From the IMG/VR virus record IMGVR_UViG_3300034374_012521, positions 54,057 through 118,056 of that record: a stretch of DNA of 64,000 nucleotides. The stretch is one strand, 5' to 3'. The notes under the pieces were generated by a model that was given only the letters and a program-made list of their open reading frames with translations, did no database searches and was not told where the DNA came from. Of this stretch, positions 52,201-62,023 are shown in pieces. The position numbers and the translations under genes are program-made. Numbering within the stretch: the first letter of the stretch is position 1; each line of letters starts with the position of its first letter. This stretch comes from a virus.

Positions 52201-52844
52201 CCGAAAGATCCTTTATTCCTAATTGACCTCAGTGGTAAGTCAATATTGTCTTCATCAACAAAATAGTCTATACCAGCATCATCCAGCTCATTAATAAAAT
52301 CTTGCTCAGATAGGTCATTCCTTCCATTTAGGTTATTATCAAAATAAGCCTTCTTTTCATCAGTATTAGTATTTGCTATAATTCTTTTAACCCTAACACG
52401 ATCAGCATCATCAGCAACCTGACCGGTTACGTCAATAGAGATGTATAGAAGCGGGCTTAAAAAGCTTTCAAAGAACCAATTATCCCTTGCAGAAAATGTG
52501 CTTGGCACCTGAAGATTGGCAAGAGGTGCAGGATCCTTTATAGGTTGAGACTTATAAACTTGACTATACGTACCATCAGGATTTCTAACGGTAGCAAAGT
52601 TGTCCCCCAGTCCAGCAAGAGACTGGATGTTAGAATCGAGCCTTTCTATTTCACTTCTAAGATAACCATAGGCTGGAATACTAGCGACAGATGGCAAACC
52701 ATTTTCATCTAGTAGCTCGATCTGTACATTATCGTTAGTAGAAGTTGCTACCTCATTGAGGCCGTTAATAATCTCCAATGAATTTTTTTGCAGTCTTAAA
52801 AACTGAGCTACTAGAGAACTTATTGAATTTTGTGTTGATGCCAT
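49290..52844 (-). CDS. Very large structural protein (tail/baseplate type)
   Basis: 1184 residues, Ser/Thr/Asn/Gln-rich. The N-terminus is helical (MASTQNSISSLVAQFLRLQK); a coiled coil occurs near residues 430-500 (SerGluIleGlnGlnLeuAsp...) and again near 740. The last third is beta-rich. Probably a tail-fibre hinge or baseplate protein. Gap of 27 nt to the neighbour at 49262. No exact family assigned. Confidence 0.7.
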   Translation of the reverse strand: MASTQNSISSLVAQFLRLQKNSLEIINGLNEVATSTNDNVQIELLDENGLPSVASIPAYGYLRSEIERLDSNIQSLAGLGDNFATVRNPDGTYSQVYKSQPIKDPAPLANLQVPSTFSARDNWFFESFLSPLLYISIDVTGQVADDADRVRVKRIIANTNTDEKKAYFDNNLNGRNDLSEQDFINELDDAGIDYFVDEDNIDLPLRSIRNKGSFGVLSFYDDVVTITDANGNQVQETRRNYKLNTVNYTDTTSNVTNGRTLSVGDTLLTNDGTRYLITAVNIEETSVQLKRDSGYQPVQIGDNQLTLQSTQLSARLIEVNVGFDERQGIFFKQIDDNFNIIGSTWSNGIIIFSNELTINTDSGVQTLEQFYLNSVADLGQIFLGMAKEKKINAINGLVPDAPSVSATNFRVVQVNTQLTEGTDVQTLNDKVALKSTLQSEIQQLDGSISKARTDLNSVSSTSVLANNSSIASVSSSNTGNAQASSSIIASLNSLTQQRVQKQQLLASVVSDITTISETNTQFKVEPKYRVRGFWPIPLPKSSTVTGDQSVIQFIIQYRYLSEAGASPAVQQIGYLDDNGQEKTGAFSNWTEIKSEVRKKIYDANTGTYVWAPEDTENADATNINQLDIPITKGERVEIRIKAVSEAGWPDNPVTSDFSDPVVVAFPDDLSTQSTAESVSTNLKDEAVLAIQQDLTAKGIDGLLNQQVVTGDKTYYLGTNSILSGYYDSAGNPLDLFQKLSELQDQLNSLRATVENATGTLEVYIVDDTNTQLVTNGSTVNLNAGYFNQIYQNASTSDAGKIASTVYEIKISNTSAGLLELSSILPGGLTTLAGTSSSYALPEGYASNLRYGAVPISITSLTTSDIVPVGSTGGANNDSFKEFRQAPPYASGNSNSQFVYPRWKSVGFDNELYIAPSTFAGSYLYTGDVSGLPRNGSQLLPFDPTDNSVPTASGTDANIWSGVITGATGSYTGIGNGTLSEFCIHKDHPDLTTGLSFTNLVKPNFSGGLVVYPYFRHSDYFYTDTTLLDNYKQLGYQQVSTDFVQGATASREDEMYPNKLGFTANDEYLVGRYTCGAYLFLGPPTASTIQVEGSTQLASKFVKNGDSNSINVPLIFQFRANDKLGYIGGFRADGNPTNITYSKKIGIDIQVRNQSPFSFDVQVTGKYKNDTLSAPNFSSTTRNVG

Positions 52845-52860
52845 TTTACTTTATAAAATT

Positions 52861-55071
52861 TTACCCATTATTTGTTAAGCTTTTACCCACTATATCTGCC
52901 TGGAATACTAAGTTTTCATCGTCAATACAAACGATCTCTATAACTGGCATATAATCATAAGAGGATATGTCAGAATCAACCAGGGAAATAATAAGATTTG
53001 AATATGCAACCCCTGAAGGATTGTTGATCGGATATCTACCAACTGCGTTAGTAAGGAAATTGATTGTGAAATCGTTTGGAATTATCTGATCACCGAAGCT
53101 AAATTTAAGAGCCTGTCCTTTCTTCCATGATGTAATAGAATCATCAACCCTAATAGACAAATCAGAAGTCAGAGTAATTGGGGTACCATTGTTAATGTGT
53201 TTATAATAATTACCAAAACTTCTAAGATCAACCCTATTTAAGGCATTGTTCTGTAGAGTTATGGTTCCGTTACCCTGCCCAAGGTTAAATTCCTGATTAT
53301 TATTTTCAATAGTAACCTGATTAGGTATGGACCTATTAACAAGGACACCAGATCCTTGCTTAATCGTATCAAGATTATATGAGATTTCCACAGAGGTCTC
53401 ATTATTAATAATGGCCCTAATTAACTCATAATTCTGAGTGATTAGACCCATGACAGATTGAGTATTGTTAAACAATGCTTGGTTAGCAGCATAAGAACTT
53501 TCAAGGCTTGTTATTCTTCTATCAAGAGAAGTTGAAGTATCCTGTGTGAGTAACAAATTCTCCATAGCGGAAACCCTCTCTTCCAAATCTATATAGCTTG
53601 CTGCGTTGTTGTTGAGTGTACTTGAAGCATCCTGTAAAACATTTACAGCATCCATAAACATAGTTAGCGAGAATGGGGAATAGTCATTTATCGCTTGCTC
53701 AACACCAGTTTGATCTATATCAACATCAAATTTGATGTTTAGTTTTAATCCATAAGAATTACCATTAAGCTTGGTAACTATATTTGGCTTATACTTTTGG
53801 AATCTAGGAATGCTATAAATTCCAGACCCTGTAGTTTGCACGTCATCTAGAAATAATACCCCGTAGAGGTTTGTAGCAGAATTAGTTGGATTAGCCGGGT
53901 CATAAACATCATAGTAAATTAACACCGCATTAAACTCAAAATCCTCCGAAATGGAAGTAGAGTTAAATTCTTCTAGAGTTGAAATTGATGCATCATCTAT
54001 GATTTGTTTGTAGGAATCTGGGTCAAAATCAATACCAACTGAATCCAGCCTCGTTCTAACGTATTTCTGGAATCCAACACCTGCGGTTGCTCCAGATACG
54101 GATTTAGAAATAATCTGTGCGGTTGGATCTACAAACGAGGAATCTGTAAAATATGTATTTGCAGTATCCCTTGGAGTATACCAATTACCACTTCCTGTAG
54201 TTCCATTGGTGGTATCCTCAAATGTAGCGGAAGGAGATCCTAAAACATCATCATCAAAAATTGCTAAATTGGTTAGACCACTTGGATTCAACTCATCATA
54301 AGATCTACCAGTCAAATATTCCTTGTCTAGTGGATCTGCAGGATTATTAGTCCATTGGTAATCTGGGTAGTAGTTTTCATCCACCACATTCTTAAAAAGA
54401 ACGGTTGGTGTATTACCATCTTTAGTTGGAACATGGACATATACTTCAGAATAGGTATTATTGTTATTCTTAACCGAATTTACAATATCCAAGTTACCAA
54501 TATATTGAACTACTCTATTGTATGTAGAACCTGCTAAGCCATAAGAACCTGTTCCACCCGAAGGATCACCCTCCACATATCTTTTCTGAGTAGATGGCAA
54601 TCCGTTGATAGTCATAACAGTATTTTGATCAAGAGTAGAAACTACCTGATCGGAAGATGCTGGTTGATATCTAATGGCTCCAACTTCCTTCAACCACTTG
54701 AAGAAAACCCTCTCAGAAATGTTTTGCTTTAAATCTGGGTTGTAAACATCAGAGCTTAAAACCGTCGTTTCAAAGTTCAAACAATAGCTTTGGAAACTTT
54801 GTGAGAAATCAGTATTGGCATTACCAGTAATAATGTTTCCAGCGCTTGTGGCATAATCTAAAAACGCACTGTCAGGTGCGTTTAGTTTAATGCTGTTACC
54901 AAGGGGATCTCCAGAATTGATATCAGGAATATTCAGAAGTGCAAATTTGGAAAACTTGAACTTGTCTACTGAATTATTAAACGTAAAGGACAGATCTTCA
55001 GCGGCAGAAGAGAATGCGTAAAAAGTTCCACCCTGTACTTGAAGAGGCCTTATAAATGGGGTTTTTGCCAT
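52861..55071 (-). CDS. Large structural protein (tail/baseplate type)
   Basis: 736 residues, beta-rich with many Asp, Asn, Ser and Tyr. The central part has a coiled-coil-like stretch (about 490-560, AsnAlaAlaSerTyrIleAspLeuGluGlu and repeats). N-terminus MAKTPFIRPLQVQGGTFYAF. No enzyme motif. The neighbours on both sides are structural, so a tail or baseplate component is likely; identity unknown. Confidence 0.68.
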   Translation of the reverse strand: MAKTPFIRPLQVQGGTFYAFSSAAEDLSFTFNNSVDKFKFSKFALLNIPDINSGDPLGNSIKLNAPDSAFLDYATSAGNIITGNANTDFSQSFQSYCLNFETTVLSSDVYNPDLKQNISERVFFKWLKEVGAIRYQPASSDQVVSTLDQNTVMTINGLPSTQKRYVEGDPSGGTGSYGLAGSTYNRVVQYIGNLDIVNSVKNNNNTYSEVYVHVPTKDGNTPTVLFKNVVDENYYPDYQWTNNPADPLDKEYLTGRSYDELNPSGLTNLAIFDDDVLGSPSATFEDTTNGTTGSGNWYTPRDTANTYFTDSSFVDPTAQIISKSVSGATAGVGFQKYVRTRLDSVGIDFDPDSYKQIIDDASISTLEEFNSTSISEDFEFNAVLIYYDVYDPANPTNSATNLYGVLFLDDVQTTGSGIYSIPRFQKYKPNIVTKLNGNSYGLKLNIKFDVDIDQTGVEQAINDYSPFSLTMFMDAVNVLQDASSTLNNNAASYIDLEERVSAMENLLLTQDTSTSLDRRITSLESSYAANQALFNNTQSVMGLITQNYELIRAIINNETSVEISYNLDTIKQGSGVLVNRSIPNQVTIENNNQEFNLGQGNGTITLQNNALNRVDLRSFGNYYKHINNGTPITLTSDLSIRVDDSITSWKKGQALKFSFGDQIIPNDFTINFLTNAVGRYPINNPSGVAYSNLIISLVDSDISSYDYMPVIEIVCIDDENLVFQADIVGKSLTNNG

Positions 55072-55088
55072 TTATCTAATTTTTTTTG

Positions 55089-55979
55089 TTATGACCAAGA
55101 CATATTTGAAGATCCCAGTACTACCCAAGATCCTTCCTGACTACCGCTATCCTTTCCTATCCTCGGCTCCCATTGAAGCTGAATAGAAGATTGGTAAGGT
55201 CTGTTTGCGTCAACTGTAATCCCAGTTGATGGGAATTCTCCATATCCGCTTGCAGTATTAAATCCAGTGTAGTTTGATCCTTGAACTCCAGTTTTAATTG
55301 AACCAGCAGAGGTCTCAGTATTTATAATTGTAATTCTTAGACCAGCAGGAAGGTTAGCTGCTGTAGTTCCTGCAGTTCCAACGCTCATATAGAAGCCAGA
55401 AGAACACTGAGCATATATTACATCCTCTTGAGCAGTGATAACGTAAGGACTTGCAGATGAAGTTCCACGTCCACCACCACCTCCGGTTGCGGATGAAGGG
55501 AAAACGGTTCCTGAAGTTGCACCACTAGCACCAATAGTATTTTGACAAGCAAAATTACCAACAGGACCAAGGGTCATTGTATTATTTAGGGTCGTAGCTC
55601 CGCTAAGTGTTGTCGAACCAGAGAATGTTGAAGTGCCGCTCTGTGTTAAAGTACTTCCAGATCCAAAGCTTATTGTCCCGCTACCAGTTAAATTTGTGGT
55701 TGAGACCGAAGAAAATGAACCAGCTCCAGAAGAATTAATCTGAGCTAGTGCAGTACCTCCGCTTGGAATAACAATAGAATCGAATTTTCCAGTTTTAGCA
55801 GAGATTCTTCCTGTCGATGCACCGGTTAAATTGATAATACCATTTACCGTATCTAGACCGAAAACCGTGTTGTAATTATTAACCCAATTTTCTAGTGTAA
55901 GAAAGTTTGAGTTTATAGTAGTTCTCGATGCAGAAATCGAATCAGAGCCAAGAATGGAAGTAGTGTTTACTGTAGCCAT
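55089..55979 (-). CDS. Tail-fibre-type protein
   Basis: 296 residues. The N-terminus contains the motif GlySerAspSerIleSer...IleAsnSerAsnPhe also seen in the two collagen-bearing fibre genes, suggesting a common anchoring domain. The shaft is Ser/Thr/Gly repeats (GlySerGlyThrIleSerPheGlySerGlySerThr and similar), with a compact Gly/Tyr/Trp-rich C-terminus. No Gly-X-Y collagen run. It starts divergently from the PhoH gene, with a 65-bp gap. Confidence 0.7.
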   Translation of the reverse strand: MATVNTTSILGSDSISASRTTINSNFLTLENWVNNYNTVFGLDTVNGIINLTGASTGRISAKTGKFDSIVIPSGGTALAQINSSGAGSFSSVSTTNLTGSGTISFGSGSTLTQSGTSTFSGSTTLSGATTLNNTMTLGPVGNFACQNTIGASGATSGTVFPSSATGGGGGRGTSSASPYVITAQEDVIYAQCSSGFYMSVGTAGTTAANLPAGLRITIINTETSAGSIKTGVQGSNYTGFNTASGYGEFPSTGITVDANRPYQSSIQLQWEPRIGKDSGSQEGSWVVLGSSNMSWS

Positions 55980-56044
55980 TTGTTGTAATTATTTTGATTT
56001 CTTAAGTTTTGAATATATATCACATTAACTTTTAAATAGTAAAA

Positions 56045-56701
56045 ATGCCAGACTCATCGAAACGTAACCCCAAGGGAGATACGAAGTTTAACATTACTCT
56101 TTCAGAAGAACAAAAATCGGCAAAATCTGAAATCAGGAAACACCCATTCAATTTTATTACTGGAAAAGCAGGAAGTGGTAAGACACTTTTAGCAGTCCAA
56201 ATAGCACTAGATTGCTATTTCAAAAGAGAATGTGAAAAAATAGTAATCACTAGACCAACGGTTTCTAACGAGGATAACGGATTTTTACCAGGATCTCTAG
56301 AGGAAAAAATGGAACCTTGGCTTGTTCCAATTAGATCGAACATGAGAAAGGTTTACAACAAAGCAGACCATTTGGAAAGAATGGAAAAAGATGAGATTAT
56401 CGAATTGGTTTCTCTTAGTCATTTCAGAGGGAGAACGTTTGATAGATCTGTTGTTATTGTAGATGAATTTCAAAATTTAACCAAGCAACAACTAGGTATG
56501 GTACTAGGTAGACTTGGCAAGCATTCAAGAATGATTCTTTGTGGTGATGGACAGCAGATAGATTTGAAATTTGCTAATGATTCGGCTATCCATGAAGTAC
56601 CAAAACTCAAGGATTCAAAATTTGTCTATTCAATAGCTTTGAAAGATAACCACAGACACGAGTCTATAGATGAAGTTCTAAGGCTACTTTATACATTCTA
56701 A
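56045..56701 (+). CDS. phoH: PhoH-like ATPase
   Basis: 218 residues. GlyLysAlaGlySerGlyLysThr (40-47) is the Walker A, ValIleValAspGluPheGlnAsn the Walker B with the family's DExxN signature, and CysGlyAspGlyGlnGln the following sensor motif. PhoH-like NTPases are common in large phages; their role (RNA/nucleotide metabolism) is not settled. It is one of three plus-strand genes and is inserted between structural genes. Its stop codon is immediately adjacent to the stop of the convergent gene at 56702. A TTTAAATA near-consensus late octamer lies 6 nt upstream. Confidence 0.88.
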   Translation: MPDSSKRNPKGDTKFNITLSEEQKSAKSEIRKHPFNFITGKAGSGKTLLAVQIALDCYFKRECEKIVITRPTVSNEDNGFLPGSLEEKMEPWLVPIRSNMRKVYNKADHLERMEKDEIIELVSLSHFRGRTFDRSVVIVDEFQNLTKQQLGMVLGRLGKHSRMILCGDGQQIDLKFANDSAIHEVPKLKDSKFVYSIALKDNHRHESIDEVLRLLYTF

Positions 56702-59700
56702 TTAAAACTGATCGAACGTTGCATCTGGATTATCTTTAATGATTAATCCAGAACCAAAAGGGACAAGGTTTTGAAGCATTATTCTTTTTTGCTCCTCACT
56801 TAAATCTTTAGATAACTCCTTGTACTCAGCCCCACTTATATAAGATGGCTGTTTCCTATATCCATAGTCTGAAGAATTTACAAACTCTGGGTTAGGATCA
56901 TCAGCTGCAGGTATAGTCTGATCTACAACCTTAACAAAAGCAGGTTTTGATATCTGATAAACATTACCGTTACAGTCTTCCACAATATTTTGAATTGAGT
57001 AATATCCGGACACGGAGAATGTGTAAATAAAGAATGGAACATCCTTTACATCAAGCAAAGTTTCACCCGTAGTAGCGTTGGTTAATTTCCACCTATTTGT
57101 GTTTTTACCAAAAATTTTGCTATCGTAATTACTTAGGAAAACTGTTGATAAAAGGGGAACGAAAAGATCCGAATCAGAGTTGTGAACATCTACCCAAGTC
57201 CAAGCTCCAGAACCAGCCCTTGAAATAATATTACCGACATCTTTACCGACACCAGGCTTATAGCTTTCTAACAAAGAGACAAATCCGCCAGTTGCTGAAC
57301 TATAGGGTAGATTTGCTGGTCCAGTTACACCAGCACTAGAGCCAGCAAGGAACACATCTAAATTTGGATTTACATGTATTTTAAGCTGGGATTGGTCCCC
57401 AGTATTTCCCTGTCCAAAAGTAGAAGCAATATCTACATAGGTTCCCGTTACGTTTCTTTTTATAATGGTGTGGCCCCCACCGGTTAGACCAGAGGTTCTT
57501 TGATAATACAAAGCCATATATTGGTCTCCACCAGGCATAGAATCGCTTTGATCGCTAATGAATGATGAGTATGGAATTCCGTACGTTTCTGGTAGAACCT
57601 CATAGGAGGAAAGCTGCTTGTAATTGCCACCAGGTCTAACCGAAAGCGTAAGTACATTCACCCCACCAGAAGTGCCAGTAGCATCTAACTTAGTACTTTT
57701 TGTTATTGGGTAAAGAGCGGGAGTATCTGTATAGAGAGAGTTTATATAGTAACTATCATCTGATCTATATCCAGAAATAGTTTTATACCAAGTTTCATAT
57801 TGAGCTGCTGTCCCTCCAGAATTTTTTATGAAAGCACCAGTTAGTGAGGCGTGGTTAAAATCATTTAAAATGAAATATGGATACGAAAAACCTGGATTCG
57901 GATGTGATACAGTAAGATTACCGACTATGACATCTCTAGTTGAAGTTCCAGTAAGCAGATAGGTCAGAGAATTTTCTAGTGAAGTTATCCCATCAACACT
58001 AGAAGTACTAGAACCGGTAAGCCCAATTTTGAACCCATCTCGCATTGAAAGATTCGAGTTCATATCAATTAAGGAGCCACTTCTGTCATAAGTACTAGAA
58101 TTCTTAGAAGAAAAAATAAACTCAGGCGAACTTGGTAAATCACTAAGATCAAACCATCCATCCTTTAAAACAGATATTCCACCAGAATAATTAGAAATCA
58201 CCCTAACAGAATTCTCAGTAACAGATAGATCCAGATTTTCAATAGATGTAGGCGGGGAGTATGCTGGATCAATTACACCCGTTGGATCGTAGCTGCCGCT
58301 AGCTCCTGGGAAATACCTAAAGTTCTTAAGAGAAAATTGATTTAATGCAGAATAATCAGTCGTGAAGTCCATATCACCATAGCTAACTTTGCTACCAAGA
58401 TCAATTTCAACTTCAGCCATAAAGATAGCCTCAGTATCGCCAAGAATAGAGGTCTCCGGTAAATAAATCCCGCTGGTTGCACCGGTTGCACCGTTAAGTA
58501 TCCAAGGATAAGCATAAGATGCAGTTAAACCAGGAGAGGATATATTAGAGAATCCTACAGGACCTCCAGTAGGACCGGTTACACCTGTTACAGTCATATC
58601 AGATGCACCCGGATATTTACTAGAATAAATAAACTCGCCAGCTTCAAGGTATTTACGGAATGTACCTAAAACATAAATGGAGGAATTATCTGTAGATGGT
58701 AATGCCTTATAAACTCTTGTCGAGAACCCCCTGAAAGGAACTACTGTCTTAACTTGTCCGCCATCACTATAAAGTGCAACAAAACCAAGATCTCCAGTGC
58801 CACCAGCAGAATCTGTTGGGTTTGGATTAGATAAAGTGTAATTTGGAGTAAGGTTGTTCTTCTCACCAAAGTTTATAGACGATTCACTTGAATATCCAGT
58901 CAATACATTATAATCACGGTACTTACTAGCAGAGGTTACTGTAAAAGTAGTTGTGTCTGTGAGCCAGTCAGAATCTGCTATAAGTTTAGAAAGCTCTTCA
59001 TCACTGTAAGGGATTATTTCACCATTATTCCAATAGGGCTGTTCCCCTGCTTTACCGCTTGCAATGTCTTTGAAATTGGTTTCCAAAAACAAGTTTCTTG
59101 GATCTAAACCAGGATGGAGGTTTTTTAGGTATTCGTTATCGTATCCTCTCCAGGTAGGGTATTTCCAAGTGTACTTGTCAGCTTTCGGAAGTCTAGCAGT
59201 ATCAGTAGTTCCGCCCTCTGTGGTGTGTGTATAATAAACAAAATTCCATCCTGTGGTTCCTGTATACTTAGATGTTCCATATACGTGAGGCAAAGTGTAA
59301 TCAAAGAGGCAAATATTATTACCAGCAACAATCCAAAGATCCTCCTCGTAAACCTTCCTTGTTCCAGCTAGAGATTTTTCTTCGACCTTCATTAATTCAA
59401 TCACCCTATTATCGGGCAGATTTGTATTGGAAGAAGTTAAATGGGTGAAGGAATCCCCATTAAAATGATAGAATCCATTTGAAGTAGAAGGCTGATCAAA
59501 AGGATTACCTATCCTAAAGAAGACGTGTCCATTCTTCCTTGCTACTACCTTAGTTACACCTACTCCGGATCCAACATTCCAGTTATAAAATTTCTTACCA
59601 TCCCAATATGTTATACCATTCTCGGTACCAGCCCAATAGTTGCCATCCTCATCAAATGAAACATCATATACAATATCACCACCAATGCCAGAGGTAATGG

Positions 59701-60364
59701 AATTGTATTTAGAAAGCTGCTTAATTGCAAGCTCACCATTATCCAAAGTTATAGGATCAAGATTTCCCTGTGGAATAGTTTGGAGTCCGTCATTTGTGCT
59801 TAGATAGTACTCAAATGTATTACCACCTTCACCCTTAGCTGTTATCTCGTATATGTGAGGCCATGTATATCCTGGACTTACCTCGCTCCATTGTTCAGCA
59901 ACTTTATCATACCTCCAAAGATATCCCCCGGTCACCCCGGTGTTTCCAGTTCCGCCAGTTCCAGCACCACCATTCAGTGGTGAGATAAAAGCAAGAACTT
60001 CCTCCGTGTAGGGACTTGCGTAAATAGTAGGTACTTCCCAATTAGGAGACTGCGAAGAATAATTTCCAAATTGACTTAAAGACCAACTTTCCCCAGTAGC
60101 AGCCTGACTTCCAACAGCCTTAAAAACTAATTCCTGAGATAAAGAAGCAGTTACCGCACACCCAACCCATTTGCTGTTTTCATTATCAATAGAGATTGAC
60201 CTAGTATCCAAGAAGTATGGATCATTGCTAGGAACCACCGAATTTTGGTAATTATAGTATGACCAATTTTCGCCATCGTATTTGGTAAGATCTCTTCCCA
60301 CAGCCCAAACGTCCCCAAAGGAATCAAGAGCTGCAGTGTTTATATAGAAAAAAGTTGTTGGCAT
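56702..60364 (-). CDS. Large tail protein with N-terminal beta-propeller repeats
   Basis: 1220 residues. Roughly the first 350 residues contain repeats of the two-component-regulator propeller type: AspSerPheGlyAspValTrpAlaValGly, SerIleAspAsnGluAsnSerLysTrpValGly, and SerPheAspGluAspGlyAsnTyrTrpAlaGlyThrGluAsnGlyIleThrTyrTrpAspGly. The rest is Ser/Gly/Thr/Tyr-rich beta structure with no enzyme motif. Such propellers bind glycans or proteins in Bacteroidetes, so this may be a receptor-binding or adhesin tail component. A GATAAATA element lies 7 nt before the ATG. Confidence 0.72.
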   Translation of the reverse strand: MPTTFFYINTAALDSFGDVWAVGRDLTKYDGENWSYYNYQNSVVPSNDPYFLDTRSISIDNENSKWVGCAVTASLSQELVFKAVGSQAATGESWSLSQFGNYSSQSPNWEVPTIYASPYTEEVLAFISPLNGGAGTGGTGNTGVTGGYLWRYDKVAEQWSEVSPGYTWPHIYEITAKGEGGNTFEYYLSTNDGLQTIPQGNLDPITLDNGELAIKQLSKYNSITSGIGGDIVYDVSFDEDGNYWAGTENGITYWDGKKFYNWNVGSGVGVTKVVARKNGHVFFRIGNPFDQPSTSNGFYHFNGDSFTHLTSSNTNLPDNRVIELMKVEEKSLAGTRKVYEEDLWIVAGNNICLFDYTLPHVYGTSKYTGTTGWNFVYYTHTTEGGTTDTARLPKADKYTWKYPTWRGYDNEYLKNLHPGLDPRNLFLETNFKDIASGKAGEQPYWNNGEIIPYSDEELSKLIADSDWLTDTTTFTVTSASKYRDYNVLTGYSSESSINFGEKNNLTPNYTLSNPNPTDSAGGTGDLGFVALYSDGGQVKTVVPFRGFSTRVYKALPSTDNSSIYVLGTFRKYLEAGEFIYSSKYPGASDMTVTGVTGPTGGPVGFSNISSPGLTASYAYPWILNGATGATSGIYLPETSILGDTEAIFMAEVEIDLGSKVSYGDMDFTTDYSALNQFSLKNFRYFPGASGSYDPTGVIDPAYSPPTSIENLDLSVTENSVRVISNYSGGISVLKDGWFDLSDLPSSPEFIFSSKNSSTYDRSGSLIDMNSNLSMRDGFKIGLTGSSTSSVDGITSLENSLTYLLTGTSTRDVIVGNLTVSHPNPGFSYPYFILNDFNHASLTGAFIKNSGGTAAQYETWYKTISGYRSDDSYYINSLYTDTPALYPITKSTKLDATGTSGGVNVLTLSVRPGGNYKQLSSYEVLPETYGIPYSSFISDQSDSMPGGDQYMALYYQRTSGLTGGGHTIIKRNVTGTYVDIASTFGQGNTGDQSQLKIHVNPNLDVFLAGSSAGVTGPANLPYSSATGGFVSLLESYKPGVGKDVGNIISRAGSGAWTWVDVHNSDSDLFVPLLSTVFLSNYDSKIFGKNTNRWKLTNATTGETLLDVKDVPFFIYTFSVSGYYSIQNIVEDCNGNVYQISKPAFVKVVDQTIPAADDPNPEFVNSSDYGYRKQPSYISGAEYKELSKDLSEEQKRIMLQNLVPFGSGLIIKDNPDATFDQF

Positions 60365-60385
60365 TGCTTTCTATTTATCAAAATT

Positions 60386-62011
60386 TTAGAATATGGTATT
60401 TCCGTACACTATTCGCTTACCCTGCTCAAAGTAATCGTTTGTAGGTAAGATTAAATCAGGTGGCATACCAGAGCAAGAAAGAACATTTGAGCTACCAGTA
60501 TAATAATAAGCAAATGGAGCTAAGTTCAAAGAAAGTGATGCATTTAGTGTAGCAGAGTTATCTTTTATTTGCACAGTTTCGATACTCTCAATTTTAACCT
60601 CCATTTTTAAACCATAATAATTAGCTGGGGTTCCAAGTGAATTAATATTATAATTTTGAACTGCAGTAAATTCAATAGAACCAGTACCGCCTGGTATTGA
60701 TGATGAAGCAATGGCAGCATTCAACTGTGTAGCAACCCCATCATTTCCTCCAGCATCTTGCATTACATAATATTCAAAATTAAGTGACCCAGGCTCATTT
60801 CCCTGGCCAGAATTAGCATTAACAGTACACGTGGCATTGAAAGAGCCGTTAACAGTTATGTAAATCTCGTAAGCATTACCACTATACCCAAGATTCGTGA
60901 AATATTGTGGTGAATAAACCACGGGATTAAACCCAGAACTTTGGCTAGTAATCGGAAATCTTGGAGACCAATAATCACTCTGTGCTGAATTTAACTGCGG
61001 ATAAACATTATTTAAGATATCTGCAATTAGTGACAGAGAATAATTTCCGTTGGTAACCAGATCCGTGATATTTCCGGATTGACCATCGTCTGCAAAGTAA
61101 AGCTGTTTTGGCCTTCCGAGGTTAGGTAGGGTAGGGTATATGTAGCGCCCAGTTATTATTTCTATATCACCACTCGCATAAAAATAGTCCTCCACAATAA
61201 TATAACCATTAACACGCGAAACCCCTGTGGTTACAAAAAGTGGGTTGCCACTAAGACCTGTACATGCTATGTAAGCATCCTCTTGAGTAGAGTGAAATCC
61301 AGTAACAAATTGACCACTCGCGGCGGAAGAAAAGTCAATCTCAAAAACATAGGAATTAGTAGGATATCCAAAGACACCTGTTTGTCTTCCGGTACTTGTG
61401 ATAACCCCCTCCTGTGAATAAGGTTGGGCTGGACCAATCCTGTTTATATAATTGGTTTCTTGTACCCCGGTTTTAGTAACTGTTATTGAAGAAGAACTAG
61501 TATCAGTGGCAAAAGAACTTGTGGCATCAAGTCTCGTAGAAACAAGCACAGTTGATCCCGGAGCAGCTGCTATATTAGCTCCAGGGACGAGTTTCCAATC
61601 ATCGTATTCTAGAGTAGGGTTAGTACTTGTTGAATAGTTAGATCCTCCTATAACCCATTGATAAGAGGTAGGTGCTTCTGGTACCCCAGTGGAAGTATTG
61701 GTAAATTGTGCTTCCTGTGACATCAGAACTGGGTTTGGTGCAACACTAAAGGATGAAGTTACCGAAGCTGTCAATACTTCTATACCGTTGGTGGAGGTAA
61801 ATGAATTTGTAACATTATTAAAATCAGTTACCGTTAGTGTAGCAGTGTACTGTCCTGGAGTATTATACCTAACCTGTGCAGTTGCTCCTGTTGCTGAAGC
61901 AATGTCACCTCCATTGAAAGTCCATCTCCTATTATATGGAGGCAAACCGCCATATGTAGTGTCTGTAAAAATGACTGATTGCGTTTCGTATATTTGAATT
62001 GTTGAAGACAT
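60386..62011 (-). CDS. Tail protein with PKD-like domains
   Basis: 541 residues. The N-terminal region has two PKD-type immunoglobulin-like domains: first with ArgTrpThrPheAsnGlyGlyAsp and TyrAsnThrProGlyGlnTyrThrAlaThrLeuThrVal (about 28-62), second with TyrGlnTrpValIleGlyGly (about 115-121). The remainder is Ser/Thr/Gly/Tyr-rich. PKD domains decorate phage tail proteins and may bind host glycans. It lies between two other decoration-type genes. Confidence 0.75.
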   Translation of the reverse strand: MSSTIQIYETQSVIFTDTTYGGLPPYNRRWTFNGGDIASATGATAQVRYNTPGQYTATLTVTDFNNVTNSFTSTNGIEVLTASVTSSFSVAPNPVLMSQEAQFTNTSTGVPEAPTSYQWVIGGSNYSTSTNPTLEYDDWKLVPGANIAAAPGSTVLVSTRLDATSSFATDTSSSSITVTKTGVQETNYINRIGPAQPYSQEGVITSTGRQTGVFGYPTNSYVFEIDFSSAASGQFVTGFHSTQEDAYIACTGLSGNPLFVTTGVSRVNGYIIVEDYFYASGDIEIITGRYIYPTLPNLGRPKQLYFADDGQSGNITDLVTNGNYSLSLIADILNNVYPQLNSAQSDYWSPRFPITSQSSGFNPVVYSPQYFTNLGYSGNAYEIYITVNGSFNATCTVNANSGQGNEPGSLNFEYYVMQDAGGNDGVATQLNAAIASSSIPGGTGSIEFTAVQNYNINSLGTPANYYGLKMEVKIESIETVQIKDNSATLNASLSLNLAPFAYYYTGSSNVLSCSGMPPDLILPTNDYFEQGKRIVYGNTIF

Positions 62012-62023
62012 ATCGGTAATTTT

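Noticed and set aside
59125-59331. Small hydrophobic frame inside a tail gene
   Set aside because: It is wholly contained in the 1220-residue gene in another frame, with no ribosome site or motif.
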